DNA of 64,000 nt from Xanthomonas sp. SI. GTDB lineage: Bacteria; Pseudomonadota; Gammaproteobacteria; Xanthomonadales; Xanthomonadaceae. The DNA is taken from the NCBI RefSeq assembly GCF_014236855.1, contig NZ_CP051261.1:5146001-5210000 (forward strand), written 5' to 3'. The position numbers and the translations under genes are program-made. Below are positions 8,129 to 17,562 of this stretch, in pieces. The number at the start of each line of letters is the position of its first letter. Positions within the stretch are counted from its first letter, which is position 1. The notes beneath the pieces are model-generated. The model saw nothing but the letters and a program-made list of their open reading frames with translations. It was not told where the DNA came from and made no database searches.

Positions 8129-9439
8129 ATGATTCCCTCGCCCGGCGCCGATGCGACCGACACCGTCGACACCGTCACCGGCACGCGCCTGGGGCGCATG
8201 CGCTGGCGCATCTGCGCGCTGCTGCTGGCCGCCACCACCATCAACTACATCGACCGCCAGGTGCTCGGCGTGTTGGCGCCGTTCCTGCAGGTGCAGATCG
8301 GCTGGAACGAGATCGAATACGGCTACATCGTCACCGCGTTCCAGGCCGCCTACGCGCTGGGCCTGCTGTGCAGCGGCGCGGTGATCGACCGCTTCGGCAC
8401 GCGCGCCGGCTATGCGCTGGCGATCGGCATCTGGAGCCTGGCGGCGATGAGCCATGCGCTGGCCACCACCGTCATCGGCTTCGCGATCGCGCGCTTCTTC
8501 CTGGGCCTGGGCGAATCGGGCAACTTCCCGGCGGCGATCAAGACCGTGGCCGAATGGTTTCCGCGGCGCGAGCGCGCGCTGGCCACCGGCATCTTCAATT
8601 CCGGCTCCAACATCGGCGCCATCGTTGCCCCGCTGCTGGTGCCGGTGATCGCCAGCACCTGGGGCTGGCAATCGGCGTTCCTGTTCACCGGCGCGCTCAG
8701 CGCCACCTGGCTGGCGGTGTGGTGGCTGAACTATCGCGCGCCCGAGCAGCAGCCGCGCCTGAGCGCGGCGGAACTGGCGCATATCCGCAGCGACCCGCCC
8801 GAACCCATGCAACGGCTGAGCTGGGCGCAGGTGCTGCGCCACCGCCAGGCCTGGGCGTTCGTGGTGGCGAAGTTCGTCACCGATCCGATCTGGTGGTTCT
8901 TCCTGTTCTGGCTGCCCAAGTTCCTGCATGCCGAGTACGGACTGAGCCTGCTGCAGCTCGGCGCGCCGCTGATCGTGATCTTCGTGCTCGCCGACGTCGG
9001 CAGCATCACCGGTGGCTGGATCGCCGGGCGCTTCATCGCCCGCGGCTGGAGCGTCAACCGCGCGCGCAAGACCGCGATGCTGATCTGCGCGCTGTCGGTG
9101 GTGCCGATCGTGTTCGCCGCGCGCGCCGACAACCTGTGGCTGGCGGTGGGCCTGATCGGCCTGGCCACCGCCGCGCACCAGGGCTGGTCGGCGAACCTGT
9201 TCACCCTGCCCTCGGACATGTTCCCGCGCCACGCGGTGGCCACCGTGGTCGGCATCGGCGGCTTCGCCGGTGCGGTCGGCGGCATGCTGATCGCCACCTT
9301 CATCGGCTTCCTGCTCGAGGCCACCGGCAGTTACGTGCCGGTGTTCCTGATGGCCGGCTCGGCCTACCTGCTGGCGCTGGCGCTGGTGCAATGGCTGGCG
9401 CCGCGCCTGCAGCCGGCACAGTTGGAAGACCATGCCTGA
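8129..9439 (+). CDS. exuT: MFS hexuronate transporter (ExuT-like)
   Basis: 436 aa, about 12 transmembrane segments. The N-terminal TTINYIDRQVLGVLAPFLQ and later FFLGLGESGNFPAAIKTVAEWF are signatures of the anion:cation symporter branch that includes ExuT (D-glucuronate/galacturonate uptake) and the phthalate and nitrate-independent relatives. It is first in a rightward operon with a GH10 xylanase gene and uxaC, which fits glucuronate released from glucuronoxylan as the substrate. ATG at 8129 was chosen because homologues begin shortly before the IDRQ motif; the frame is open upstream to 8054 without family similarity. Confidence 0.87.
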   Translation: MIPSPGADATDTVDTVTGTRLGRMRWRICALLLAATTINYIDRQVLGVLAPFLQVQIGWNEIEYGYIVTAFQAAYALGLLCSGAVIDRFGTRAGYALAIGIWSLAAMSHALATTVIGFAIARFFLGLGESGNFPAAIKTVAEWFPRRERALATGIFNSGSNIGAIVAPLLVPVIASTWGWQSAFLFTGALSATWLAVWWLNYRAPEQQPRLSAAELAHIRSDPPEPMQRLSWAQVLRHRQAWAFVVAKFVTDPIWWFFLFWLPKFLHAEYGLSLLQLGAPLIVIFVLADVGSITGGWIAGRFIARGWSVNRARKTAMLICALSVVPIVFAARADNLWLAVGLIGLATAAHQGWSANLFTLPSDMFPRHAVATVVGIGGFAGAVGGMLIATFIGFLLEATGSYVPVFLMAGSAYLLALALVQWLAPRLQPAQLEDHA

Positions 9440-9532
9440 TCGGGCCTGCCCAGCACATGCCGAAAAGCGCAGACGCGCGAGCGTATCCGCATCCATCCGA
9501 CAACGTTCCATCCCATCCCACCGCGAGATGCC

Positions 9533-10516
9533 ATGATGAAAACGATCGCATCGATCCTGTTCGCACTGTCGCTGGCCGTTTCCGCTGCGGCTGGCGCCGC
9601 GCCGCTGGCCGCCGGCAAGCAGCGCTTCCTGGGCAGCGCCTATGGCCCATCGCAGACGCAGGACTTCACCCGCTACTGGAACAAGGTCACGCCCGAGAAC
9701 GCCGGCAAATGGGGCAGCGTGGAAGCGGTGCGCGGGCGCATGGACTGGAGCGCGCTCGATGAGGCCTACAACCTCGCCAAGCGCAACAACATGCCGTTCC
9801 AGATGCACGTGCTGATCTGGGGCAGCCAGCAGCCGCTGTGGATGCGGACGCTGTCGCCGACGGAGCAGCGCGCCGCGATCGAGCAGTGGTTCGCCGCGGT
9901 GGCGCAGCGCTATCCGGACATCGACCTGCTGGAGGTGGCCAACGAAACCCTGCCGGGCCACAATCAGCCCGACAACAGGAAGGACGACAGCGGCAACTAC
10001 CTGCAGGCGCTGGGCGGCGCCGGCAGCACCGGCTGGGACTGGGTGCTGCAGTCGTTCCGTCTGGCGCGGCGCCATTTCCCCCATGCCAAGCTGATGATCA
10101 ACGACTACGGCATCACCAACAGTGCCGACGCCACGCGCCAGTACCTGCACGTCATCCAGCTGCTGCAGCGCGAGCGCCTGATCGATGCGATCGGCCTGCA
10201 GCAACATGCTTTCGAGACGCGGGCGGACGTGCCGATCTCGGTCCACCGCGCCAACCTCGACACGCTGGCCGCGACCGGGTTGCCGATCTACGTCACCGAA
10301 CTCGACCTGGACGGTCCCACCGATGCGCAGCAACTGGCCGACTACCAACGCGTGTTCCCGCTGTTCTGGGAACATCCGAGCGTGCGCGGCGTGACCCTGT
10401 GGGGCTTCCGCCGCGGCCTGTGGCGCGACAAGGAAGGCGCCTACCTGATCCGCGACGACGGCAGCGAGCGCCCGGCGCTGGCCTGGCTGCGCGGCTACGT
10501 GGCGAGCAAGCCGTAG
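9533..10516 (+). CDS. xyn10C: Endo-1,4-beta-xylanase, glycoside hydrolase family 10 (Xyn10C type)
   Basis: 327 aa with a signal peptide ending near AAAGAAP, so exported. The GH10 fold motifs are present: NKVTPENAGKWGSVE, the acid/base Glu in LLEVANETLP near residue 142, and the nucleophile Glu in LPIYVTELDLDG near residue 254, plus VTLWGF near the C-terminus. It hydrolyses internal beta-1,4 bonds of xylan or large xylo-oligosaccharides. It lies in the xylan operon between exuT and uxaC. The usual TLVWH strand is replaced by HVLIWGSQQP, as in the shorter GH10 subgroup of this locus. Confidence 0.9.
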   Translation: MMKTIASILFALSLAVSAAAGAAPLAAGKQRFLGSAYGPSQTQDFTRYWNKVTPENAGKWGSVEAVRGRMDWSALDEAYNLAKRNNMPFQMHVLIWGSQQPLWMRTLSPTEQRAAIEQWFAAVAQRYPDIDLLEVANETLPGHNQPDNRKDDSGNYLQALGGAGSTGWDWVLQSFRLARRHFPHAKLMINDYGITNSADATRQYLHVIQLLQRERLIDAIGLQQHAFETRADVPISVHRANLDTLAATGLPIYVTELDLDGPTDAQQLADYQRVFPLFWEHPSVRGVTLWGFRRGLWRDKEGAYLIRDDGSERPALAWLRGYVASKP

Positions 10517-10568
10517 CGCGAAACACGCTGCGTCCGACCATCATCATTCCACGACCCGCATCCCGACC

Positions 10569-11993
10569 ATGACCCTGTCCTCCCCCGCCCTGTCCCTGCA
10601 TCCCGACCGCCTGCTGCCGCCGGAGCCGGGCATGCGCGCGATCGCGCGCCGCCTGTACGCGCAGGTCGCCACGTTGCCGATCGTCAGCCCGCACGGCCAT
10701 ACCGATCCGGCCTGGTTCGCCGAGGATGCGCCGTTCGCCAACGCCACCGAACTGCTGCTGGTGCCCGACCACTACGTGTTCCGCATGCTCTACAGCCAAG
10801 GCGTGGACCTGGATGCGCTGGGCATCCCGCGCGCCGACGGCAGCCGCGCCGCGGTGGACCCGCGCGCGGCCTGGCGCGTGTTCGCCGAGCGCTTCCAGCT
10901 ACTGCGCGGCACGCCGTCGGCGCTGTGGCTGAACCATGTCTTCCACGAAGTGTTCGGCCTGCGCGTGCGCCTGGACGCGGCCAGCGCCGACCTGTACTAC
11001 GACCGCATCGGCGAGGCGCTGCAGACACCGGCATTCCGGCCGCGCGCGCTGTTCGATCGGTTCGGCATCGAGGTGATCGCCACTACCGAATCGCCGCTGG
11101 ATCCGTTGCAGCACCACGCCACGATCCGCGCCAGCGGCTGGAGCGGGCGGGTGATCACCGCCTACCGCCCCGACGCGGTGATCGACCCGGAGCACGAGCA
11201 GTTCCCCGACGCGCTGCACCGTTTCGGCGAGCTGACCGGCGAGGACGTGTACGCCTGGGACGGCTACCTGCGCGCGCATCGCCAGCGCCGCGCGTTCTTC
11301 GCGCAGATGGGCGCCACCTCCACCGACCATGGCCATCCCAGCGCGGCCACCGCCGACCTGCCCGCGGCCGAGGCGGCGCGGCTGTTCGCGCGGGTGCGCG
11401 GTGGCGGCGCCAGCGCCGCGGACGCGGAACTCTTCCGCGCGCAGATGCTGACCGAAATGGCGGCGATGAGCGTGGACGACGGCCTGGTGATGCAGTTGCA
11501 CCCAGGTTGCTTCCGCAACCACAACCGCGCGCTGTTCGCGCGCTACGGCCGCGACAAGGGCGCCGACCTGCCGCTGCGCACCGACTACGTGCATGCGCTG
11601 AAGCCGCTGCTGGACCGCTTCGGCAACACGCCCGGCTTCACCCTGATCCTGTTCACCCTGGACGAGAGCACCTACGCGCGCGAACTGGCGCCGCTGGCCG
11701 GGCACTACCCCGCCCTGCTGCTCGGCCCGGCCTGGTGGTTTCATGACGCGCCGGAAGGCATGTGGCGCTTTCGCGAGCAGACCCTGGCCAGCGCCGGTTT
11801 CTACAACACAGTCGGCTTCAACGACGACACCCGCGCGTTCCTGTCGATCCCGGCGCGGCACGATGTCGCGCGCCGCGTCGATTGCGCGTTCCTGGCCAAA
11901 CTTGTGGCCGAGCATCGCCTCGACGAGGACGAAGCGGCCGAGGTTGCGCTGGACCTGGCGTATCGGTTGCCGAAGCAGGCCTACCGGCTGTGA
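10569..11993 (+). CDS. uxaC: Glucuronate isomerase
   Basis: 474 aa, the usual length for UxaC. The N-terminal IVSPHGHTDPAWFAED supplies the metal-binding HxH motif of the amidohydrolase-related barrel; ATTESPLDPLQHH, MQLHPGCFRNHN and LGPAWWFHDAPEGM are family landmarks. It isomerises D-glucuronate to D-fructuronate, the first cytoplasmic step for glucuronic acid taken up by the transporter encoded upstream. The next enzyme, a fructuronate reductase, is encoded at 30212-31681, and the mannonate dehydratase at 36548-37807. Confidence 0.95.
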   Translation: MTLSSPALSLHPDRLLPPEPGMRAIARRLYAQVATLPIVSPHGHTDPAWFAEDAPFANATELLLVPDHYVFRMLYSQGVDLDALGIPRADGSRAAVDPRAAWRVFAERFQLLRGTPSALWLNHVFHEVFGLRVRLDAASADLYYDRIGEALQTPAFRPRALFDRFGIEVIATTESPLDPLQHHATIRASGWSGRVITAYRPDAVIDPEHEQFPDALHRFGELTGEDVYAWDGYLRAHRQRRAFFAQMGATSTDHGHPSAATADLPAAEAARLFARVRGGGASAADAELFRAQMLTEMAAMSVDDGLVMQLHPGCFRNHNRALFARYGRDKGADLPLRTDYVHALKPLLDRFGNTPGFTLILFTLDESTYARELAPLAGHYPALLLGPAWWFHDAPEGMWRFREQTLASAGFYNTVGFNDDTRAFLSIPARHDVARRVDCAFLAKLVAEHRLDEDEAAEVALDLAYRLPKQAYRL

Positions 11994-12049
11994 CAGCGGG
12001 TGTCGCTTGCGTTGGCGCCGCGTCGGCGCGCGAACCTGCGCGAACCGCC

Positions 12050-14797
12050 GTGGCGATATCCAGGCGCGCGCTGCAACGCGCGCTCGCACCGCTGCTCGTG
12101 CTGGGCTCGCTTGCCGCCGGCAGCGTCGACGCGGCGCCGGCGCCACAGCCGCCGCCTCCGCGCGAACGGCTGTCGCTGGATGCCGATTGGCGCTTCCATC
12201 GCGGCAATGCGCCCGGCGTCGGCGACACCCTGGACTACGACGTGCGCCCGGACATCGAGCGCAGCGCCGACGGCAAGGTGGCCGATGCCCGCCCCGATGC
12301 CGCCGACCATGTCGCGGCACGCATCCGGCCGGTACTCAAGCCGTGGATCCTGCCCACCGGCAACGCCTTCATCGCCGACCCGACGCAACGCCACCAGCGC
12401 CCGCCCGGCGACCCGGGCAGCGACGTGGCCTTCGTGCGCGCCGATTTCGACGACAGCGCGTGGACGCGCGTGGACCTGCCGCACGACTGGGCGATCGCCG
12501 GGCCGTTCCTGAAAGACGGTCCATATGGCGGCATGGGCCGGCTGCCGAGCTGGGGCGTGGGCTGGTATCGCAAGCGCCTGGACATTCCCGCCAGCGACCG
12601 CGGCCGCGCGGTGTTCCTCGACATCGACGGCGCGATGTCCTACGCCACGGTGTGGCTCAACGGCCACCTGGTCGGCGGCTGGCCGTACGGCTACAGCTCC
12701 TGGCGCGTGGACCTGACCCCGTACCTGGTGCCCGGCGGCAGCAACAAGTTGGCGATCCGCCTGGACAACCCGCCCGAGTCGGCGCGCTGGTATCCCGGCG
12801 GCGGCCTGTACCGCAGCGTGTGGCTGAGCAAGACCGCGCCGGTGCATGTCGGCCAGTGGGGCACGCAGGTCAGCACGCCGCAGGTGTCGGCGCAGGCGGC
12901 GACGGTGCGGGTGGCGGTGACGCTGGACAACAGCGGCGACGCGGCGGCGCAGGTGCAGGCCAGCACCGCGATCTATGCGCTGGATGCCGAGGGCCGCCGG
13001 CAAGGCGCGGCGGTGGCGCGGATCGCTGCGGCCAGTGCACGCATCGCGGCGCGATCGAGCACCACGCTCGACGGCAGCGCGCGCATCGCCAAGCCGCAGT
13101 TGTGGGGCCCGCCGCCGACGCAGAAACCGCACCGCTACGTCGCGGTCACCGAAGTGACGCAGCACGGGCGCGTGGTCGATCGCTACGAAACCCCGTTCGG
13201 CGTGCGCACGCTGCACTGGAATCCGGACCGCGGCCTGCTGGTCAACGGCGAACACGTGCCGATCCGCGGCGTCAACAACCACCACGACCTCGGCGCGCTC
13301 GGCGCGGCGTTCAACCTGCGCGCCGCCGAGCGCCAGCTGCAATTGCTGCAAGGCATGGGCGCCAACGCGATCCGCATGAGCCACAACCCGCCCGCGCCGG
13401 AACTGCTGGAACTGACCGACCGCATGGGCCTGCTGGTGGTCGACGAGATCTTCGACAGCTGGGAAATGAAGAAGACCCCGCTGGATTTCCACCTGCTGTT
13501 CGCCGACTGGCACGAGCCGGACCTGCGCGCGCTGCTGCGCCGCGACCGCAACCATCCGTCGGTGATCCTGTGGAGCGTGGGCAACGAAGTCGGCGAGCAA
13601 TACACCGGCGAAGCCGGCGCGGCGATCGCGCGGCGCCTGCAGGCCATCGTGCACGAAGAAGATCCCACCCGCCTGGCCACCGCGGCGATGAACTACGCCG
13701 CGCCGGACATGCCGCTGCCTGCGGCGCTGGACGTGATCGGCCTCAACTATCAGGGCGAAGGCATCCGCGACACCCCGGAGTTCGCCGGCACCGAGCGCAT
13801 CCGCAAGCCGCCGCAATATCCGCTGTTCCATGCGCACTTCCCGCACACGCCGATCTTCAGCAGCGAGACCGCCTCGGCGCTGAGCAGCCGCGGCGTATAC
13901 CTGTTCCCGGTGACCGCGGACAGCAGCGCGCCGGTGCGCGACGGCCGCGGCGGCGATGCGATCGCGCACCAGGTCAGCGCCTACGAACTGCACGCGGTGG
14001 ATTTCGGTGCCAGTGCCGACAAGGTGTTCGCTTCGCTCGACACGCATCCGTTCGTCGCCGGCGAGTTCGTCTGGACCGGCTTCGACTACCTCGGCGAACC
14101 GACCCCGTACTACTCCTCGCGCAGCTCCTACTCCGGCATCTTCGACCTGGCCGGTTTTCCCAAGGACCGCTATTGGCTGTATCAGGCTCGCTGGCGCCCC
14201 GAATTGCCGATCGCGCATCTGCTGCCGCACTGGACCTGGCCTGGCCGCGAGGGCCAGGTCACGCCGGTGCACGTGTTCACCTCCGGCGACGAGGCCGAGC
14301 TGTTCGTCAACGGCGTCTCGCAAGGGCGCAAGAAAAAAGCGCCGCTGCAGTACCGGCTGCGCTGGGACGAGGTGATCTATGCGCCGGGCGAACTGCGCGT
14401 GCAGGCCTACAAGGACGGCAAGCCCTGGGCCAGCGAGCGCGTGCATACCGCCGGCCCGGCCGCGCGGCTGCAGGCCACGCCCGACCGCACCACGCTCCGC
14501 AACGACGGCCGCGACCTAGCCTTCGTCACCGTGCGCCTGCTCGACCGCGACGGCACTCCCGCGCCCACCGCGGGCGACCGGCTGCGCTTCCGTGTCGAGG
14601 GCCCGGGCGAACTCGTCGCCACCGACAACGGCGACCCCACCGACCTGGAATCGTTCGCCGCGCCCGCGCGCAATGCGTTCAATGGCCTGGCGCTGGCGAT
14701 CGTGCGCGCGCTGCCGGACAAGACCGGCACCATCACGTTGCATGTCGAATCGGACACGCTGCAGTCCGCCAGCACGCAGATGCGGGTGCAGCCATGA
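12050..14797 (+). CDS. gly2A: Glycoside hydrolase family 2 protein (beta-galactosidase-like), exported
   Basis: About 915 aa. A GTG start at 12050 gives a plausible signal peptide (APLLVLGSLAAGSVDAAP); no ATG fits before the conserved part, so the start is a best guess. The sugar-binding jelly-roll domain contains DLPHDWAIAGPF and WYRKRLDIP, followed by an Ig-like domain. The TIM barrel has RGVNNHHDLGALGAAF, the acid/base Glu in LWSVGNEVGEQY and the nucleophile Glu in IFSSETASALSSR. A C-terminal DUF4982-like segment (PVHVFTSGDEAELFVNG) and another Ig-like domain follow. Position between uxaC and a GH10 gene suggests it trims side chains of xylan oligomers; exact substrate unknown. Confidence 0.87.
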   Translation: MAISRRALQRALAPLLVLGSLAAGSVDAAPAPQPPPPRERLSLDADWRFHRGNAPGVGDTLDYDVRPDIERSADGKVADARPDAADHVAARIRPVLKPWILPTGNAFIADPTQRHQRPPGDPGSDVAFVRADFDDSAWTRVDLPHDWAIAGPFLKDGPYGGMGRLPSWGVGWYRKRLDIPASDRGRAVFLDIDGAMSYATVWLNGHLVGGWPYGYSSWRVDLTPYLVPGGSNKLAIRLDNPPESARWYPGGGLYRSVWLSKTAPVHVGQWGTQVSTPQVSAQAATVRVAVTLDNSGDAAAQVQASTAIYALDAEGRRQGAAVARIAAASARIAARSSTTLDGSARIAKPQLWGPPPTQKPHRYVAVTEVTQHGRVVDRYETPFGVRTLHWNPDRGLLVNGEHVPIRGVNNHHDLGALGAAFNLRAAERQLQLLQGMGANAIRMSHNPPAPELLELTDRMGLLVVDEIFDSWEMKKTPLDFHLLFADWHEPDLRALLRRDRNHPSVILWSVGNEVGEQYTGEAGAAIARRLQAIVHEEDPTRLATAAMNYAAPDMPLPAALDVIGLNYQGEGIRDTPEFAGTERIRKPPQYPLFHAHFPHTPIFSSETASALSSRGVYLFPVTADSSAPVRDGRGGDAIAHQVSAYELHAVDFGASADKVFASLDTHPFVAGEFVWTGFDYLGEPTPYYSSRSSYSGIFDLAGFPKDRYWLYQARWRPELPIAHLLPHWTWPGREGQVTPVHVFTSGDEAELFVNGVSQGRKKKAPLQYRLRWDEVIYAPGELRVQAYKDGKPWASERVHTAGPAARLQATPDRTTLRNDGRDLAFVTVRLLDRDGTPAPTAGDRLRFRVEGPGELVATDNGDPTDLESFAAPARNAFNGLALAIVRALPDKTGTITLHVESDTLQSASTQMRVQP

Positions 14798-14892
14798 GCG
14801 GCGCGCCCGCCGGCATGCAGGCGCCGCCTGCCCGTCGCCGCACACGCACCACGCCTCCGCATGACATCAACGCTCGAACAAGGACCGCCGCC

Positions 14893-16092
14893 ATGCCTGC
14901 ATTGCGCAACACACGCATCGCGACCCTGCTGCTGGCCTGCCTGCTCGGCACGGCGACGGCAGGCGCCGCCGACCAGCCTGCCGCCGCATCGCGCACGCCG
15001 TCCGCAGCCGCGGACGGCCGCGGCCTCAAGGACGCCTACGCCGGCGCGTTCCTGATCGGCACCGCGGTCAACGCCGACATCGTCTCCGGCAAGGACGCCG
15101 CCTCCGCCGCACTGGTGCCGCGGCAGTTCAACGCGATCACCGCCGAGAACGCGATGAAGGCCGAGGTGGTCAATCCGCGCCCGGGCGTGTTCGACTTCGC
15201 CGCCGCCGATGCCTTCGTCGACTACGGCCGCCGCCACGGCATGTTCGTGGTCGGCCACACCCTGGTCTGGCACAACCAGACCCCGGACTGGTTCTTCGTC
15301 GATGCGCAGGGCAAGCCCAACAGCCGCCACGCACAGATCGAACGCATGCGCGCGCACATCCAAGCGGTGGCCGGGCGCTACGTCGGCAAGGTGCAGGCCT
15401 GGGACGTGGTCAACGAGGTGATCGACGAGGACGGCAGCTACCGCAACACCAAGTGGGTGGAGCGCGTCGGCGACGGCGACGAGCTGGTGCGGCAGGCGTT
15501 CCGTTTCGCCGCGCAGTACGCGCCGGATGCGCAGCTGTACTACAACGACTTCAACGCCTGGCGCCCGGAAAAGCGCGACGGCATCGTGCGCATGGTGAAG
15601 ATGCTGCAGCGCGCCGGCATCCGCATCGACGGCGTCGGTATGCAGGGCCACTGGGGCCTGGACTATCCCAGTCAGCACGATATCGAGGCGGCGATCGACG
15701 CCTACGCCGCGCTCGGGGTCAAGGTGATGATCACCGAACTGGACGTGGACGTGCTGCCGCTGACCAAGGAAGGCCAGGTGATCGGCACCGGGATGGCGCA
15801 CAAGCAGTTCCAGCTGCCCGAGTTCAAGCGCTACCTCGATCCGTACCGCGACGGCCTGCCGGCGGACGTGCAAACGCAGCTGCGCGATCGCTACGCCGAA
15901 TTGTTCCAGCTGTTCTGGCGCAAGCGCGACAAGCTGGCGCGGGTCAGCGTATGGGGCGTGGACGACGGCATGTCGTGGAAGAACGACTACCCGGTGCCGG
16001 GGCGCCGCAACTATCCGCTGCTGTTCGACCGCGAACGCAAGCCCAAGCCTGCGTTCGACGCGGTGCTGGCGGTGCCGGCGCAGGCGCAGTAG
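14893..16092 (+). CDS. xyn10A: Endo-1,4-beta-xylanase, glycoside hydrolase family 10 (Xyn10A type), secreted
   Basis: 399 aa with a signal peptide ending near TATAGAA. All GH10 landmarks are intact: ITAENAMKAEVVNPRPG, the substrate strand HTLVWHNQTPDWFF, acid/base Glu in WDVVNEVIDE near residue 178, ELYYNDFNAW-like YYNDFNAW, nucleophile Glu in VMITELDVDVLP near residue 283, and VSVWGVDDGMSW. It is the classical full GH10 xylanase, whereas the gene at 9533 is the shorter variant. ATG at 14893 begins a good signal peptide. An in-frame ATG at 14793, overlapping the GH2 stop region, would add a non-signal extension and is less likely. Last gene of the rightward operon. Confidence 0.92.
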   Translation: MPALRNTRIATLLLACLLGTATAGAADQPAAASRTPSAAADGRGLKDAYAGAFLIGTAVNADIVSGKDAASAALVPRQFNAITAENAMKAEVVNPRPGVFDFAAADAFVDYGRRHGMFVVGHTLVWHNQTPDWFFVDAQGKPNSRHAQIERMRAHIQAVAGRYVGKVQAWDVVNEVIDEDGSYRNTKWVERVGDGDELVRQAFRFAAQYAPDAQLYYNDFNAWRPEKRDGIVRMVKMLQRAGIRIDGVGMQGHWGLDYPSQHDIEAAIDAYAALGVKVMITELDVDVLPLTKEGQVIGTGMAHKQFQLPEFKRYLDPYRDGLPADVQTQLRDRYAELFQLFWRKRDKLARVSVWGVDDGMSWKNDYPVPGRRNYPLLFDRERKPKPAFDAVLAVPAQAQ

Positions 16093-16213
16093 CGCGCCCG
16101 GCCGGCGCAGCCGCAACGGCTTCGACCGCCGCGGCACGCCCTGGCCTTTTCGCCAGGCAACCGGCCGCATTGCCGCGAAGGGCCGGCGCACGTACCAACG
16201 CGCCGGCACCGTC

Positions 16214-17551
16214 TCAGCGCGTCAACACCTGCGGCGCCTGGGCCTGGGTCTGCGCCTGCGTGGCCTGCTCCTGTGCCTGCACCGTGCGCTGGGTCTGCGC
16301 CTGCTGCACGGTCTGCTCCTGCAGCTGCTGGTAGGTCTCCTGCGCCGGCCGCGCGATCGCCTCGCTGGTCGTCATGTGCGCGCGGTTGGCGTAGGGATCG
16401 GGCGACGCCGAGGCGCCTTCGCGATACACGAACGCCAGCTCGCCGCCCTGGTGCGCCCCGGTGGGCCGGTTGAAGCCCACCGACAGCTGGTCGCGCTCGC
16501 TGAAACCGCTCTGCTTGGCCAGCAGGGTCAGGCTGGCGGTCATGCGGTCGCTGTTGTCGTCCCAGCCCTTGCCCAGCGCCTGCTCGGCCTGGGCGACGCC
16601 GCTGCGCACCTTGTCGTGCAGCGCGCGGTCCGCGCCGGTCGGCTCGGCCGCGGGCGCAGCGGCGCGCGGCGCCGGCGGAGTCGCGCCGGTATCGCGGAAA
16701 CCGTTCGGGATCCACTCCGGCCGTACCTTGTCCTGGTCGATGCCCAACGCCTTCAGATCGGCGCGCACTTCCGGCTGCGCGCGCTTGGGATCGCGCAACT
16801 GCGCGGCATCCTCGGCTTCGGCGACCATGCCCAGGTCGCGCGCGCCGTATTCCTGCGGATAGCCGCGCGCGTCGTAGAACAGCTTGCCCATCGCCTCGAC
16901 GTTCTTCGGCGCGTTCGCGTCGATCTTCAAGTCGTTGCCGAAGGTCAACCCATCCTTGGCCTTGTAGGTCGCCTTAGCGCCCTCGCCGTCCTTGTCGATG
17001 TAGCTGGCCATCTCCGTACTGGCGTTGTACAGATCCTTCAGCGTCGCCTTGGGATTGCTGTGCTTGACGTAGTCGGCCAGCGTGTTGATCCCGGCGATCT
17101 CGTCCTTGGACTCGCGCGTGCGCTCCTCGGCGCTGTGCGCCTTCAGTGCCGCGGTGTAGTCGTGCGGCGAGGGCGACCTGGCGATCTCGTCGATCTTGTC
17201 CTTGAACGCGGTATCGGATGTGTCGATCGCCGCCTTGTTGATCGCATGGCCGATCTCGTGGCCGAGGATGATCCGCGCGGTATTGGCCGAATCGTCGCGC
17301 GGCGCATCCATCTTGGCGGTGCGCAGCACGTCCATCGGCAGCAGGATCTCGCCGGTGCTCGGCCGGTACGCGCCATTGCCGTCGCGCGGATGCGGCCCGA
17401 ACCCGGACAGCTGCTTCTGCTCGATCGCCTGCTCCACCCGCGCCTTCAGCTCGGGCGTGTTGTCCAGCATCTTGCGCAGCGCCTGGCCTTCCTTGGCGTG
17501 CGCCGCCTCGAACGTGTCCACCATCTTCTTCAGGTCATCGTCGGTCGCCAT
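16214..17551 (-). CDS. Putative antibacterial type IV secretion effector: zinc metallopeptidase with XVIPCD-like C-terminus
   Basis: 445 aa, no signal peptide. The N-terminal half contains ARIILGHEIGHAINKAA, an HExxH zinc-peptidase motif near residues 94-100. The C-terminal part from about residue 300 (TGADRALHDKVRSGV, FSERDQLSVGFNRP, GELAFVYREG) resembles the XVIPCD recruitment domain of Xanthomonas X-T4SS effectors, followed by a Gln-rich tail (QEQTVQQAQTQ), also typical. Known XVIPCD proteins are injected into rival bacteria. ATG at 17551 follows AAGGAG with good spacing. It lies 11 bases downstream of a lipoprotein gene that may encode its immunity protein. No secretion apparatus genes are in the window. 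Target of the peptidase is unknown. Confidence 0.8.
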   Translation of the reverse strand: MATDDDLKKMVDTFEAAHAKEGQALRKMLDNTPELKARVEQAIEQKQLSGFGPHPRDGNGAYRPSTGEILLPMDVLRTAKMDAPRDDSANTARIILGHEIGHAINKAAIDTSDTAFKDKIDEIARSPSPHDYTAALKAHSAEERTRESKDEIAGINTLADYVKHSNPKATLKDLYNASTEMASYIDKDGEGAKATYKAKDGLTFGNDLKIDANAPKNVEAMGKLFYDARGYPQEYGARDLGMVAEAEDAAQLRDPKRAQPEVRADLKALGIDQDKVRPEWIPNGFRDTGATPPAPRAAAPAAEPTGADRALHDKVRSGVAQAEQALGKGWDDNSDRMTASLTLLAKQSGFSERDQLSVGFNRPTGAHQGGELAFVYREGASASPDPYANRAHMTTSEAIARPAQETYQQLQEQTVQQAQTQRTVQAQEQATQAQTQAQAPQVLTR

Positions 17552-17562
17552 CACCCATCTCC

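Noticed and set aside
11743..14892. Apparent fusion of over 1000 residues to the N-terminus of the second GH10 xylanase
   Set aside because: The extra part is an out-of-frame reading of uxaC and the GH2 gene. A signal peptide at 14893 marks the true xylanase start.
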